The notes beneath the pieces were generated by a model. It had not been told where the DNA came from and ran no database searches. It saw nothing but the letters and a program-made list of their open reading frames with translations. Of a stretch of DNA of 64,000 nucleotides, positions 18,168 to 28,012 are shown in pieces. Numbering within the stretch: the first letter of the stretch is position 1; the number at the start of each line of letters is the position of its first letter. Source of the DNA: CAYMCO01 sp964388955 (GTDB lineage: Bacteria; Chloroflexota; Anaerolineae; Anaerolineales; E44-bin32). The position numbers were made by a program, and so were the translations under genes. The stretch is taken from positions 20,890 to 84,889 of the forward strand of contig CAYMCO010000023.1 of the NCBI GenBank assembly GCA_964388955.1, in the 5' to 3' direction.

Positions 18168-20780
18168 GTGGAATCCGGATCCCTCCTGAGGACAAAGCTA
18201 TATGCACCTGTTCCTCGGCCGGAGCTGGTCGAGCGAAAACGTCTGCTGAGGAAGCTCAACGCAGGTCTAAGCGGAAGGTCCGGCTTTGAGCGGAAGCTTA
18301 CGCTGATCGCCGCGCCGGCTGGTTATGGGAAGACCACGCTGGCCTGCCAATGGCTTGAGAGTGCGAGAGCACCGGCTGCATGGTTGTCCCTCGAAGCGGA
18401 AGATAACGATCCGATTCGTTTCATCCGCTACCTTATTGCGGCCCTCCGAACCGTGCTCCCTGATCTTGGAAGGGATGCACAAGCGATGCTGGACGCCCCA
18501 CGGAAACCATCTGATGAGATTCTGATGACTGAGCTGGTCAACGACCTGGGTCTGAATGCTGATCCGCTCATCCTGGTGCTTGACGATTACCACGCCATCC
18601 GGACGCCCACCATCCACCAGCAGATCGCCTTTCTCCTCGAACACCAACCGCCCTCACTCCATTTGGTGCTCATGACCAGAGAGGATCCACTGCTGCCCAT
18701 CTCGCAGCTGCGAGCCGGCGGGGAACTGCTGGAGATCCGCCAGAGAGAGTTGCGATTCACATCGAATGAAATCGCAGCTTTCCTGGAGCGTATCACGGCC
18801 TCGCAGCTCTCCGCGGACGACATGGCTGCGTTGGAGCGCCGAACAGAGGGCTGGATCGCCGGGCTGCAGTTGGCGGCGCTCTCGATGCAGGGGCGCGAGG
18901 ACCTGAAAGGTTTTGTACAGGCATTCAGCGGGTCCAACCGGTTCATTCTAGACTACTTGATGGAGGAAGTTTTCCAGGGCCAGTCTCCCGAAGTGCGGCA
19001 GTTCCTGCTCAGAACTTCTATCCTCGAGCGATTGTGCGGCCCCCTATGTGACGCAGTAGCCGGGGCAACCGGAAGCCAGGCTCTGCTGGAGAGACTGGAC
19101 CAGGCGAACTTGTTCATCGTCGCGCTAGATCAATCGCGCGAATGGTATCGCTACCATCGGCTCTTTGGCGAACTGCTTCGCAATCGACTCAAAGCGGCAG
19201 GGAAACCCGAGGGGACGTCGCTGCACCATGACGCCAGCCTGTGGTTTGAATCTGAAGGCCTCCTTCCGGAAGCGATTCACCATGCCTTCACAGCGGAGGA
19301 TTGGGTGCGTGCCTCCACACTCATCGGTCGCGCGGCCGATGACCACCTGAAACGCGGCGAATTGGTCACGTTGCTTGACTGGTGTCGAAGAATTCCCGAA
19401 CAACTCGCACGAACGCAGTTGGATTTCGGGCTCTCCTACGCCTGGGCTTTGCTTCTTGCGGGGCAATTCGAGCAGGCAGAGGATCTTCTGGGACATTTCG
19501 AGAAGCAGACGAAATCCGATAAGACCTTCCTGGGGCAGGTTGCCACGGCCCAAGCCTATGCAGCACGAGCAAGAGGTCAAACACAGCAAGTCATCGATAG
19601 ATCGCAGCGGGCGCTGGATCTCCTTCCGGAGGGTGAGCTCGTCTCGCGCTCGACACTGATGTTGAACCTGGGTCTGGTGTATTGGCACGAAGGCAAGTTG
19701 CGTGAGGCTGCGCCGATCTTGAAGGAAGCACAGAAGATGGCCGCCATGGCCCAAAACCACCAGGTCGACCTGACGGCGCAGATCTTTCTTGCGCGCACGA
19801 AGGCATCACAAGGGGCGTTGAGGCAGGCCGAGGAGATGCTCCGAAAGACGCTTCAAATCGGGGGGGAGATCCCGATTCTCGTGCTCCTGCACTACGATCT
19901 TTGCTGCATCTATTACGAGTGGAATGAATTGGGGAAGGCGTGGGAACAGTTGGATACCGGCATGGGAATGTGCGTTCGTGCCGGCAATCTGGAATTTCAA
20001 AATGCCGGTCACATGCTCAAAGCATATATCTTCCTGGCGCAGGGAAATGCGCTCGGCGCGCTATCAGAAGTCGAGACATCGCATGCACTCTCCCGCGAGT
20101 TTGGCCCTGCGGCAAGAGCGCGCAGCATGGCGTGCCACGCCCAGATCGCATTGGAGATGGGCGACGTCGAGACTGCTGAGCACTGGATCAGTCAGATGGA
20201 AGAGAATGTGGATGCGCACTCATTCTACCGTTTCATCGGGTTGGCGCCTGCCCGTTTGCTGCTGGCCAAAGCGGAGCATGCGAGGGCACGCGAAATGCTG
20301 GCAGAACGGCTGAGAACGGCAAAGCGGGCGGGTTGGGGATACGCAACGGTCCCGATTCGTGCCATGCAGGCGCTGGCAGCAGAGACCGAGGGGGAGGCGC
20401 TGGATATCCTGAAAGAAGGCCTTTCCATTTCCCGGCCAGACGACTACATCCGTTCCTATGTAGATTGTGGCCCTGATCTGGTGCCGATGTTGAAGGAAGC
20501 GGCCTTCCGCGGGATCATGCCCGGGTACGTCGGGCGGATCTTGGATGCATATGATCCCAGGCGAAAGGTGACCGCTCTTCCGCTGGTGGAGCCGCTTAGC
20601 GAGCGGGAGATGGAAGTGCTCAGGCTGCTCACCGCAGGGCTATCCAATCGTGAAATCTCCGAGAAGCTGGTGATTAGCATAGGAACGGCCAAGACCCATG
20701 TCCACAATATCTGTGGAAAACTAGGTGTCCGAACTCGCACCCAAGCGGCCATGAGGGCTAGAGAGTTGAACATGGTTTGA
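18168..20780 (+). CDS. MalT-type LuxR-family ATP-dependent transcriptional activator (STAND NTPase)
   Basis: About 870 residues. Starts with LLRTKLYAPVPRPELVERKRL, a common opening of this group. Walker A APAGYGKTT (49-57) and Walker B LILVLDD (~135-140), a winged-helix/NTPase region to ~350, then a helical TPR-like array (~380-790), and a C-terminal LuxR HTH (SEREMEVLRLLTAGLSNREI, TAKTHVHNICGKLGV). These signal-integrating activators oligomerise with ATP plus an inducer and bind DNA. GTG 18168 is preceded by GGGGAAAGAGGG; ATG 18105 is an in-frame alternative with no ribosome site. It may control the downstream Lnt/CPBP genes or act elsewhere. Confidence 0.9.
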   Translation: MESGSLLRTKLYAPVPRPELVERKRLLRKLNAGLSGRSGFERKLTLIAAPAGYGKTTLACQWLESARAPAAWLSLEAEDNDPIRFIRYLIAALRTVLPDLGRDAQAMLDAPRKPSDEILMTELVNDLGLNADPLILVLDDYHAIRTPTIHQQIAFLLEHQPPSLHLVLMTREDPLLPISQLRAGGELLEIRQRELRFTSNEIAAFLERITASQLSADDMAALERRTEGWIAGLQLAALSMQGREDLKGFVQAFSGSNRFILDYLMEEVFQGQSPEVRQFLLRTSILERLCGPLCDAVAGATGSQALLERLDQANLFIVALDQSREWYRYHRLFGELLRNRLKAAGKPEGTSLHHDASLWFESEGLLPEAIHHAFTAEDWVRASTLIGRAADDHLKRGELVTLLDWCRRIPEQLARTQLDFGLSYAWALLLAGQFEQAEDLLGHFEKQTKSDKTFLGQVATAQAYAARARGQTQQVIDRSQRALDLLPEGELVSRSTLMLNLGLVYWHEGKLREAAPILKEAQKMAAMAQNHQVDLTAQIFLARTKASQGALRQAEEMLRKTLQIGGEIPILVLLHYDLCCIYYEWNELGKAWEQLDTGMGMCVRAGNLEFQNAGHMLKAYIFLAQGNALGALSEVETSHALSREFGPAARARSMACHAQIALEMGDVETAEHWISQMEENVDAHSFYRFIGLAPARLLLAKAEHARAREMLAERLRTAKRAGWGYATVPIRAMQALAAETEGEALDILKEGLSISRPDDYIRSYVDCGPDLVPMLKEAAFRGIMPGYVGRILDAYDPRRKVTALPLVEPLSEREMEVLRLLTAGLSNREISEKLVISIGTAKTHVHNICGKLGVRTRTQAAMRARELNMV

Positions 20781-20972
20781 GATAATCATGATTGCTCCCT
20801 CTTGTGCCCTTTGCAGGGCTCCAAAGGCCCATCGATAAACCCTCTGAATAAACCCCCCACAAGACGCAAATCCATAGTTCGATAGATGCCATCTCCCTTC
20901 CGGTTGCGTACACTGAATTCGCAGCATTTCTGATCGTTCATGAGATGAGTGACGTGAATGCGGAGGATTGGG

Positions 20973-22505
20973 ATGGATCAAAAGAGGATTGTTCACCCTG
21001 TCGAAGACCGATGGTCTTATCTATGGCTGGCCCTTGGGAGCGTGTTGACCTTGTTCTCCACCGGACAATGGACGATCCCCTTGATGACTTGGCTGGGTTC
21101 GATATTCGTCCTGCGATTCATGCGTTCCCAGCCGGTCCTGAGAGGGTACGTGCTGGTCTGGTTGACCAACTTCATCGTGGTTAGTATCGCCTGGTGGCCC
21201 ATTCTGGGTTATGGGTCCACGCTGCCGGTCTTTCTGATCACGATGGCGATCTCTACTCTGTTCATAGGTGCATTGCCGTTCCTGCTGGATCGGCTGATGG
21301 TGCCCTTGCTCACAGGAATAGCGTCGACGTTGGTCTATCCTCTTGCTGCGACAGCACTGGAATTTCTGACCATTTCAGCGAATCCGATGGGCAGCATCGG
21401 CGCGCAGGCCTACACCCAGTACAACAGCCTGGTCTTGATGCAGTTGGTTTCTATCACCGGGATGTGGGGAATCACCTTCTTGATCGCGTGGTTTGCTTCG
21501 ATCCTGAATTACGCATGGGAACGATCCTTCGCGTGGCCGCAGATTCGGGGGGCTGTCTCCTTGTATTCTGGGATCATGGTGCTCGTACTGGCATATGGCA
21601 ATATCCGTCTGGCATTCCCGAAACAACAGCCCGGCACGCTCAGGGTTCACGGCCTCATCGCCGTGGATGGTAGGGAGATGCTGCCTGTGCTCAAGCAGGC
21701 TCAGCAAGAGAATTGGGAAGCCTATCGTCAGAAATCCGCTGAGATTCAACAGCTCTATTTCGATGGGACATTGCAGCAAGCGCGGCAGGGCGCTCAACTG
21801 GTCCTCTGGCCCGAGAATGCCGTCTGGCTGGCCGCTGAGGATGAGGCAGCCCTTCTGTCCCAAGCCGGGAAAATAGCGCAGGATCAAGCGGTCTACCTGG
21901 GGCTAGGTTATGCCGTTGAGTATCCGGATGATACACCGTACGAGAACAAGCTCGTTGTTCTGGACCCGCAGGGCAAGATCGTCTTGGAACACCTCAAATT
22001 TGGGGGGCAGGCGATCGAAGGGTTCCACTCCGGCGACGGGATCCTGCGGCCGATCGCAACTCCCTATGGCACACTGTCAGGCATCATCTGCTGGGATGCT
22101 TTCTTCCACAAGCCCGTACTCCAGGCCGGTCGCAATGGGACCGATATTCTGCTGACGACCAGTCTTGAATTCCGCGAGATCGTGCCGATGCACGCACAAA
22201 TCACCACCTTCCGATCGATCGAAAACGGAGTTTCACTGGTGCGTGTGGCGGACAATGGGATTTCCTTTGCCACGGATCCATATGGGCGGAACGTCGCCTG
22301 GGTCGATTTCTTCACGACGAGCGAGCGTGTGATGGTGGCGCAAGTGCCGGCCTTTCACGTCACCACGGTCTACTCGATCATCGGCGACCTCTTCGGCTGG
22401 GTTGCGGTGGCAGGTCTCTTGGGCCTTGCTGTCTGGTCCCTGTTCCGATATCGACGGGCTGCAAAGGCGGCAGGCGCAGACGAGCGGCAGAAGGAGCGGG
22501 CGTAG
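20973..22505 (+). CDS. Apolipoprotein N-acyltransferase-like membrane protein with CN-hydrolase domain
   Basis: 510 residues. Five to six transmembrane segments in the first ~215 residues, then a nitrilase-fold domain (~222-470), then a final membrane helix (~475-497): the layout of Lnt. The catalytic Glu-Lys-Cys triad is visible: WPE281N, LK342FGG and IIC373W. It would acylate the N-terminal Cys of lipoproteins, fitting a genome rich in lipoprotein binding proteins. Sequence identity to proteobacterial Lnt looks low, so a diverged paralogue is possible. GGAGG at 20962-20966 sets ATG 20973; ATG 20958 is also in frame. Confidence 0.82.
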   Translation: MDQKRIVHPVEDRWSYLWLALGSVLTLFSTGQWTIPLMTWLGSIFVLRFMRSQPVLRGYVLVWLTNFIVVSIAWWPILGYGSTLPVFLITMAISTLFIGALPFLLDRLMVPLLTGIASTLVYPLAATALEFLTISANPMGSIGAQAYTQYNSLVLMQLVSITGMWGITFLIAWFASILNYAWERSFAWPQIRGAVSLYSGIMVLVLAYGNIRLAFPKQQPGTLRVHGLIAVDGREMLPVLKQAQQENWEAYRQKSAEIQQLYFDGTLQQARQGAQLVLWPENAVWLAAEDEAALLSQAGKIAQDQAVYLGLGYAVEYPDDTPYENKLVVLDPQGKIVLEHLKFGGQAIEGFHSGDGILRPIATPYGTLSGIICWDAFFHKPVLQAGRNGTDILLTTSLEFREIVPMHAQITTFRSIENGVSLVRVADNGISFATDPYGRNVAWVDFFTTSERVMVAQVPAFHVTTVYSIIGDLFGWVAVAGLLGLAVWSLFRYRRAAKAAGADERQKERA

Positions 22506-22563
22506 TCTGTGCTGCAGAGGGAAATTGGCAACATCGACCTGCACTCAGAGAAGGAGAAGGAAC

Positions 22564-23457
22564 ATGTCAACGGCTACCCGAGCCTCGGAGAACTTGCTCC
22601 TCAGATTTTCCCTCGAGAATCCCATAATCACAGGCTTGGCGCTGATGGTCGTTGCTCTAGGGTTCAAGTTCATTGACCATTTTGTGCTACGGTTGGACGA
22701 GCGGTTAGGTGAGATCATCCTTTCCAAATCGCTGGGATTCCTTTTGGTCGTTGCGTTCCTCTGGCTTGCTGGACGAAGCCTGCGCGATATTGGACTGAGA
22801 TCACGATTCCTGGGTCGCAGTGCTTCGATCGCTGTGATCGCCACTGTGCTTGCCTTTGCAGTAGGGTACGCGGTCGAGTATTTGATCCAGGCGGTTGATG
22901 CAGCGCGGCCGGCGTTGCTTTTCGATGCGATAGACAGCAAGGCAGGCGTATCCGGGGGCATTCTCTTTGGGATCTGGTTGCTCCTGGGCAACTTCATCAA
23001 CTCTTTCATGGAAGAGGGACTCTTTCGGGGAGTCATGATTCGCCTATTCCGGGTGAAGCTGTCCTTCTGGCGCGCCAACCTGCTGCAAGCCCTTTTGTTC
23101 GGCATCTGGCACCTTCCATGGGTCCTAAAGTATATCCAGCTCGGTACGATCACATCTTCTGGCGAGATCATGTTCTCGGCGTTCTCGAATTCTGTGCCCC
23201 AATTCATCATGGGTATCGTCTGGGGGTATCTCTTCTTGAAGACGGGGAATCTGTGGGCTCCCTGGATCGCACATGTGTTGGCGAACTCGATCGGGAACTT
23301 GATCCACATCACATCGCTGAATGGATTGGATCCCGGATTTGAAATCAGGATGGTCACGTATACCGTAGCAATCGCGTTGGCAATGTTATTGGTGCGATAT
23401 GTGGCGCAGAGGGCCCACATGCCCGAGCCCAAACCTTGGGGCTCTTGGTCCGGCTGA
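22564..23457 (+). CDS. CPBP family intramembrane glutamic endopeptidase
   Basis: 297 residues, about eight membrane helices. It has the CPBP (Rce1/Abi) motifs: FMEEGLFRGVMIR with Glu150-Glu151 and Arg155, FGIWHLPW (His183), and a late HVLANSIGN. Such proteases sit in the membrane and process prenylated or bacteriocin-like peptides or sensor proteins; the target here is unknown. AAGGAGAAGGAAC just before ATG 22564 is a clear ribosome site. It follows the Lnt-like gene by 58 bases, likely in one operon. Confidence 0.88.
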   Translation: MSTATRASENLLLRFSLENPIITGLALMVVALGFKFIDHFVLRLDERLGEIILSKSLGFLLVVAFLWLAGRSLRDIGLRSRFLGRSASIAVIATVLAFAVGYAVEYLIQAVDAARPALLFDAIDSKAGVSGGILFGIWLLLGNFINSFMEEGLFRGVMIRLFRVKLSFWRANLLQALLFGIWHLPWVLKYIQLGTITSSGEIMFSAFSNSVPQFIMGIVWGYLFLKTGNLWAPWIAHVLANSIGNLIHITSLNGLDPGFEIRMVTYTVAIALAMLLVRYVAQRAHMPEPKPWGSWSG

Positions 23458-23801
23458 TAGGTTGTGGATGAATCACTCTGACAAGAATTGCCGGATGCCC
23501 GACGATCTCTGCGTGCCGTCAAGCGAAGTGGGTGATCGTTGGTCCCGGCAGGCAATGGATGGTGTTGAACCCGTCATACGACCGGCGAATTGGTGATCCA
23601 AACGGCTTGGCAGCCCCGGCCTTTGGGGGGAAACAATCAACTCGAGCCTGGGAAACTGGTCAGATCGGCCGAATCTCAGGCCCGGATCGTCCGCTGCATC
23701 CTTCGGCATTGCGCTGAGAGGGGCCTGAAGCAATCCGAAGCCGCAGGAAGCCGAGGGAAGAGTGTCTTCAGCAAAACGCAGAAGATGCCTCGGCAGGAGC
23801 G
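23458..23801. other. Intergenic, nothing recognised
   Basis: 344 bases between the CPBP protease and the small conserved protein. Short frames on both strands have no motif, and no terminator is evident. Confidence 0.35.
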
Positions 23802-24044
23802 ATGATCCCAATAGGCGCCGACATGCTCCGTGTAGAAGTGGTTCTCAAGGGCCATATAGATCCCAAATGGGAAGAGTCCTTCGAGGGATTGAAACTTGTC
23901 ACGAAGGACGAAAACGTGTCATCATTCGTCGGCGAAGTGCCGGACATGACCGCGCTCTATGGCGTTCTCGGCAAGCTCAGGGACCTCGGGCTGACACTCG
24001 TCTCCGTTCGGACTTCTGAGGAGCATGGCGATCGGTCTGAGTGA
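23802..24044 (+). CDS. Small conserved protein (about 73-80 residues), function unknown
   Basis: The pattern MLRVEVVLKGHIDPKWEESFEGL, then VPDMTALYGVLGKLRDLGLTLVSV, is one I recognise from small stand-alone proteins often found in Chloroflexota and actinobacteria near regulators or cyclases; none has a firm function. Predicted beta-alpha-beta fold, no membrane segment or Cys cluster. ATG 23802 has AGGAG only three bases away, so ATG 23823 (MLRVEV) may be the true start. It stands alone between the CPBP gene and the glucan locus. Confidence 0.6.
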   Translation: MIPIGADMLRVEVVLKGHIDPKWEESFEGLKLVTKDENVSSFVGEVPDMTALYGVLGKLRDLGLTLVSVRTSEEHGDRSE

Positions 24045-24265
24045 TTGGCGGCATGCTGTGGCGGCTCGTTGTTTCTCATTCCATTGAGATCTGCTTCCCC
24101 GGCCGCGATCGGTATCTCGTCCGTGGCCGGCGGTCTTAGGACTAGCGGGCGATAAGTAACTGCTCTCTGCGTCTGCAGTTGCTTGGGCCGCAGTCTCCCC
24201 GCCGAACCTGGCTGCCTCTCATCATGAATACCTTGGTAGGAAGAGCCTTGCCCCTCAGACCTTTA

Positions 24266-25330
24266 TCACCTTCGCGACAGAGAGTGATGAAGAATCAGGT
24301 ATTTCGCATGCGACCAAAGCAGGGGGCGGGCAATATCACCCCATCGTTCTTGCCACACATCATAATATGCGGGGTAGTTAAGGGTAGCTGCAACCTGCTC
24401 AGGAAGGCTGCCATCTTCATCTGCCTGCAGTTCCACCCACTTGAGGAGTTGCTGAGCTCGTTCGTGCTCTCCACGCTCAGCCCAATACCAGCCCAGCCAG
24501 GCGGTAAGCAGTATCCATTCGCCGCCTCCGAAGTACGTATCGCCCAAATAGCGGTGAAGACCGCCACCTCGAGAAAGCTGTTCTTCGATTTGATCTATGG
24601 TGGCAAACATCGCCGGGTTATCCAGTTCGACAACATGGTAGGGCGTTGCCAAAGCGATCAAGTTTGCATCAACTTCCTTCGATCCGAAGTACTTCACAAA
24701 GTGGCCATTGTGCACGCCATTGCCAGTGATGGCCGCATACAGCTTCTCCAACATTCTGCGTTCATCCTGGCCGGTTAGATCGCTGAAGGCCCGGATCCCG
24801 GCGTAGATGGAGGCAAGGGTGTAGGTATGGACTTGATTGGGGAACTCCTCCCAGCAGTCGGAACACGGCCGCGCCCACAAGGCACTCAGATATCGAACAG
24901 CCAATGCGGCGCTTTCAAGCCAGCTATCGGGAGGTTCTCGCTCTGCCAATCGACAGTGCTCTCTGAGCGACCAAAGCCACGTGCCTATGCCGTCCAACTG
25001 GTAATTTGGCCACTCCTCGCTTCCGGCTTCACCTTCCAGCGTGTATCGAGCGTGAAGGAAATCGCTTGGGGGTGAACCCTCGCCTCGCTCGGCACTGCGA
25101 ATAGCCCGGCCAACTACTGGCGCGTTATTCCTTATCACCCGGGCTGCCCAGGAATGAAAGCTGCCGGCGCTTCGGTATTCGCCCAGCAGATCCATGCTGT
25201 GCGCAATGAAGGCCCCGTCCCTGAACCAGCAGTATGCATACGGTTCGAAGTTCGGGCTGGCGATATAGGCGCCCGATTGCGATTGATTTTGCTTGATAAT
25301 CTCAATGCTGCTCTTGCACAGATCAACCAT
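24266..25330 (-). CDS. Glycoside hydrolase family 15-like glucoamylase/glucodextranase
   Basis: 354 residues forming an (alpha/alpha)6 barrel only, without the N-terminal beta-sandwich of many GH15 enzymes. Marks: YCWFRDGAF (33-41), WPNYQLDGIGTWLW (~106-119), CWEEF with the likely acid Glu (~160), and the closing GGGEWILLTAWLGWYW. It would release glucose from alpha-1,6- or alpha-1,4-linked oligosaccharides. No signal peptide, so cytoplasmic. It follows the GH66 gene by 6 bases in the same operon, which points to isomalto-oligosaccharides from dextran as substrate. Confidence 0.85.
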   Translation of the reverse strand: MVDLCKSSIEIIKQNQSQSGAYIASPNFEPYAYCWFRDGAFIAHSMDLLGEYRSAGSFHSWAARVIRNNAPVVGRAIRSAERGEGSPPSDFLHARYTLEGEAGSEEWPNYQLDGIGTWLWSLREHCRLAEREPPDSWLESAALAVRYLSALWARPCSDCWEEFPNQVHTYTLASIYAGIRAFSDLTGQDERRMLEKLYAAITGNGVHNGHFVKYFGSKEVDANLIALATPYHVVELDNPAMFATIDQIEEQLSRGGGLHRYLGDTYFGGGEWILLTAWLGWYWAERGEHERAQQLLKWVELQADEDGSLPEQVAATLNYPAYYDVWQERWGDIARPLLWSHAKYLILHHSLSRR

Positions 25331-25336
25331 GCTGCG

Positions 25337-27019
25337 TTAGTCTTTCCATTCGATGACCAGCAAGACCCAATATGTGAGCGAAGGAATCGTGAAGGAGATT
25401 CCGCACCCTTCGTCATCGTTGAAAGATTCAAAAGCAAGATCTTGGGGCCTTGGGTCGCCGGTGTCAGGGTTGGCGAGCCAGACTCTAGATATGCCTCTCT
25501 CGAGTCCCCGCAACCACACTTCTGTGAGCCCCAGGCGAATTGGCGGTTCCTCCATAGCCTTTGACCACATGGGAGAATCAATGCCCTGGAGGTTTATGAG
25601 GCTTACGGCAAGGAAAGCTTCTCCTTTGCGTGCAATCGGCCACACTGCATCCCCCTCCAAATGATGACCTGTTGCAGGTTCCTCGATTTCTATTCGTCCC
25701 TGCACCTCTTTCGAGGCGTCTCTTGTCGCCGGACCGATAACATCTTGGTATCGGACCATGAAATCATAGTAGCCTCTCACCGTAGCGGCGAGCTCAGGTG
25801 ACATGGCTTTGAAGTTGGGGAAGTAGGCTTCGGCGAGCATCCCATTTCGCTCCCCCAACTCGATATGCCCGCCCCCACTTGCGAAAATCACTGCATCCAT
25901 CAGGCGTAGGTTGTGCTTGAGAGAGGGATCGACGTATGCTGCCAGCACCACGGGTTTTCCGCCGCCCAGCTCTTGTGCATTGACGATCAGCCAGTGCAGG
26001 TCTTGGAACCGTCTGTGAGGCCGCCACACCTCGATGTAAGTGAAATCCTGTTCCGAAGTCGCGATCGCTTCGATCGGCCAGTTGTTGACGGCGTTGAAGA
26101 TCACAGCCCCGTCTGGTCTGTGATGGCGAACAAGCCTCTTGGTCGCATCGATGGTCGAGGTGATTGGCGAATCGAGAGCGAAGGAATTCCCCCTCGCGTC
26201 CTGAGCCGCTTTCGGGTCACCGTATTGGTCAAGGTGAATCCCGTCGAAATCCAGTTCTGACAATACCTGGTCGAACTGCCATAGCAGGTGCTCGATCCAA
26301 GGAGAATCAGGGCGAGGGTCCATGTAGATCAAGAAATCCTCACCCAAACGGAACGGCTCTCCGTTTGCCTGGTATAGAGCCCAATCCTTGTGGGCTTCGT
26401 AGAAGGGCAATGAGGCTGCGTATATCGCCGCATATGGCATGCAAGCGATATTGTGTTGATGAGCGGCCTGGATGAGTGCTTCAACCGTTCTTCGCGAGAG
26501 GAGTCGATTGAGGGGATCTCTGTACGGCTCTTCCTGGCTCAGGAACTGATCATGCCGAAACATCCAATCGTAAAACTGCAAACCGTTGATGTGGTAGCGG
26601 GATAGGTCCTCCATCGTCTCTTTCACATCGATCCGCCCTGGCGAGAAGTCCGTGAGGAAGCCGTATCGGGGCGTCTGGGTCCAATCGCGCAGAACATCGA
26701 ACGCGTTGGATCCACGAGCAAGCTCTCGGCGATCGTCGCCACATACGCGTAGGTCGATACCGTATCCTCGTGGGGCATTGGGAGGGGGGGTGAATGTGAA
26801 CTCGCAGGAAGAAATGCCTGGGTCCACCTGCACTCTTCGCTCAAGCTTCTCGACAACCTCCATCAAGTGACGGATTGTAAGCACAAGATCAAGCGCATAG
26901 GCGCTCCTACTGTGTGCCTCCATTTGAATCGCTACGGAGACGGCTTCACCGGGACGGTAGTATGCTTTGTCCGGGCAAATATCTCGTATTTCCAGACCCC
27001 TTACCATAGCCGGCTCCAT
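25337..27019 (-). CDS. Glycoside hydrolase family 66 (dextranase / cycloisomaltooligosaccharide-type)
   Basis: 560 residues. N-terminal Ig-like domain (~8-110), then a TIM barrel with GH66 hallmarks: YGFLTDFSP (119-127), YHINGLQFYDWMFRHD (142-157), FDGIHLDQYGDP with probable nucleophile Asp264, and FTYIEVW with probable acid Glu330; a C-terminal beta domain follows (~440-560). It should cleave alpha-1,6-glucan. Classical dextranases are secreted, but no signal peptide is seen here. ATG 27007, four codons in, has GGAG in front and may be the real start. Co-oriented with GH15 and the CUT1 transporter. Confidence 0.85.
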   Translation of the reverse strand: MEPAMVRGLEIRDICPDKAYYRPGEAVSVAIQMEAHSRSAYALDLVLTIRHLMEVVEKLERRVQVDPGISSCEFTFTPPPNAPRGYGIDLRVCGDDRRELARGSNAFDVLRDWTQTPRYGFLTDFSPGRIDVKETMEDLSRYHINGLQFYDWMFRHDQFLSQEEPYRDPLNRLLSRRTVEALIQAAHQHNIACMPYAAIYAASLPFYEAHKDWALYQANGEPFRLGEDFLIYMDPRPDSPWIEHLLWQFDQVLSELDFDGIHLDQYGDPKAAQDARGNSFALDSPITSTIDATKRLVRHHRPDGAVIFNAVNNWPIEAIATSEQDFTYIEVWRPHRRFQDLHWLIVNAQELGGGKPVVLAAYVDPSLKHNLRLMDAVIFASGGGHIELGERNGMLAEAYFPNFKAMSPELAATVRGYYDFMVRYQDVIGPATRDASKEVQGRIEIEEPATGHHLEGDAVWPIARKGEAFLAVSLINLQGIDSPMWSKAMEEPPIRLGLTEVWLRGLERGISRVWLANPDTGDPRPQDLAFESFNDDEGCGISFTIPSLTYWVLLVIEWKD

Positions 27020-27168
27020 TTTGGTTGAGGCTGTCCCGATCTGACCTACCGGAGGGTGCTGTACTCACGTACAATGCGACTGGTCGCAGGAGAAGCAGTC
27101 ACTGAGACGGATATCAAAAGCCGCTATGCGAGCATTGCATCTTGCGACTGGCTTCCTCAACACAGCGT

Positions 27169-28002
27169 CTATCGGAATGCTCCTTCTGTAAGTCCTTGCA
27201 CAAAGTGCCTCTGTAGAAGAATGAAAACCGCCAGCACGGGGATTATTGCAATCAAGGATGCGGCGAAAACAAGCCCCCATTCAGTGGCGTGCTGTCCTTG
27301 GAAGGTGGCAATTGCCACTGGAAGGGTGCGTCTCGCCGCCTCATCGATGGCCGTCAGTGCCCACACATATTCGTCCCAGGAAAAAAGGAAGGTGAAAATG
27401 GACACTGTGGCAAGCGCCGGTCTGGCCAGGGGCAATACAATCCTGAAGAAGATCGTGAAGTAGCCTCCACCATCGACGAGCACCGCTTCCTCAAGCTCCC
27501 GCGGCATGCCCTCAAAAAAGCCTCGCAGCAGGAAGCTGTTTAGGGGGATCGACATCGATACATAGACGAGGATCAAGCCATACAAGCTGTTGCGCAGATG
27601 AAGCGCCTTTGCCAATATGAATTGTGGGATGATCAATACCACCCCTGGGATCATCATGGTGAGCAGCAGAGAGTAGAAAACAAGTTCTCGCCCTGGAAAG
27701 TCGAAGCGAGCGAAGGCGTAAGCGGCCATTGCAGAGAAAAAGACAGAAAATGCAGTGGTGGTGATAGCGACAACCAGGCTATTTCGGAAGTAGACCCTGA
27801 AGTTGTTCGATGTCCATGCCTCTTCGAAGTTCTCGAGTGTTGGCTCGGGCGGCAATAGGCGCGGAGGGGTCTCGATCACATAGGTATGTTGTTTGAGGGC
27901 GGTGGAGGTCATCCACAGGAACGGGAAGACCATTATCACCGCGCCAACGGCGATGATGAAGTATAGAATCAGTTGCTGCCAGAGATTTCGATGAAGATTC
28001 AT
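27169..28002 (-). CDS. ABC sugar transporter permease, CUT1 family (MalG type)
   Basis: 277 residues, six membrane helices, with the cytoplasmic EAA loop EAVLVDGGGYFTIFFRIVLPLARPALA (~195-220) that contacts the ATPase. This is the second permease of the importer; it starts 10 bases after the stop of the first. ATG 28002 is chosen; a TTG two codons upstream is in frame. No ATPase gene is in the cluster, as in many CUT1 systems that share an MsmK-like ATPase encoded elsewhere. Confidence 0.92.
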   Translation of the reverse strand: MNLHRNLWQQLILYFIIAVGAVIMVFPFLWMTSTALKQHTYVIETPPRLLPPEPTLENFEEAWTSNNFRVYFRNSLVVAITTTAFSVFFSAMAAYAFARFDFPGRELVFYSLLLTMMIPGVVLIIPQFILAKALHLRNSLYGLILVYVSMSIPLNSFLLRGFFEGMPRELEEAVLVDGGGYFTIFFRIVLPLARPALATVSIFTFLFSWDEYVWALTAIDEAARRTLPVAIATFQGQHATEWGLVFAASLIAIIPVLAVFILLQRHFVQGLTEGAFR

Positions 28003-28012
28003 ATTCAAATAC

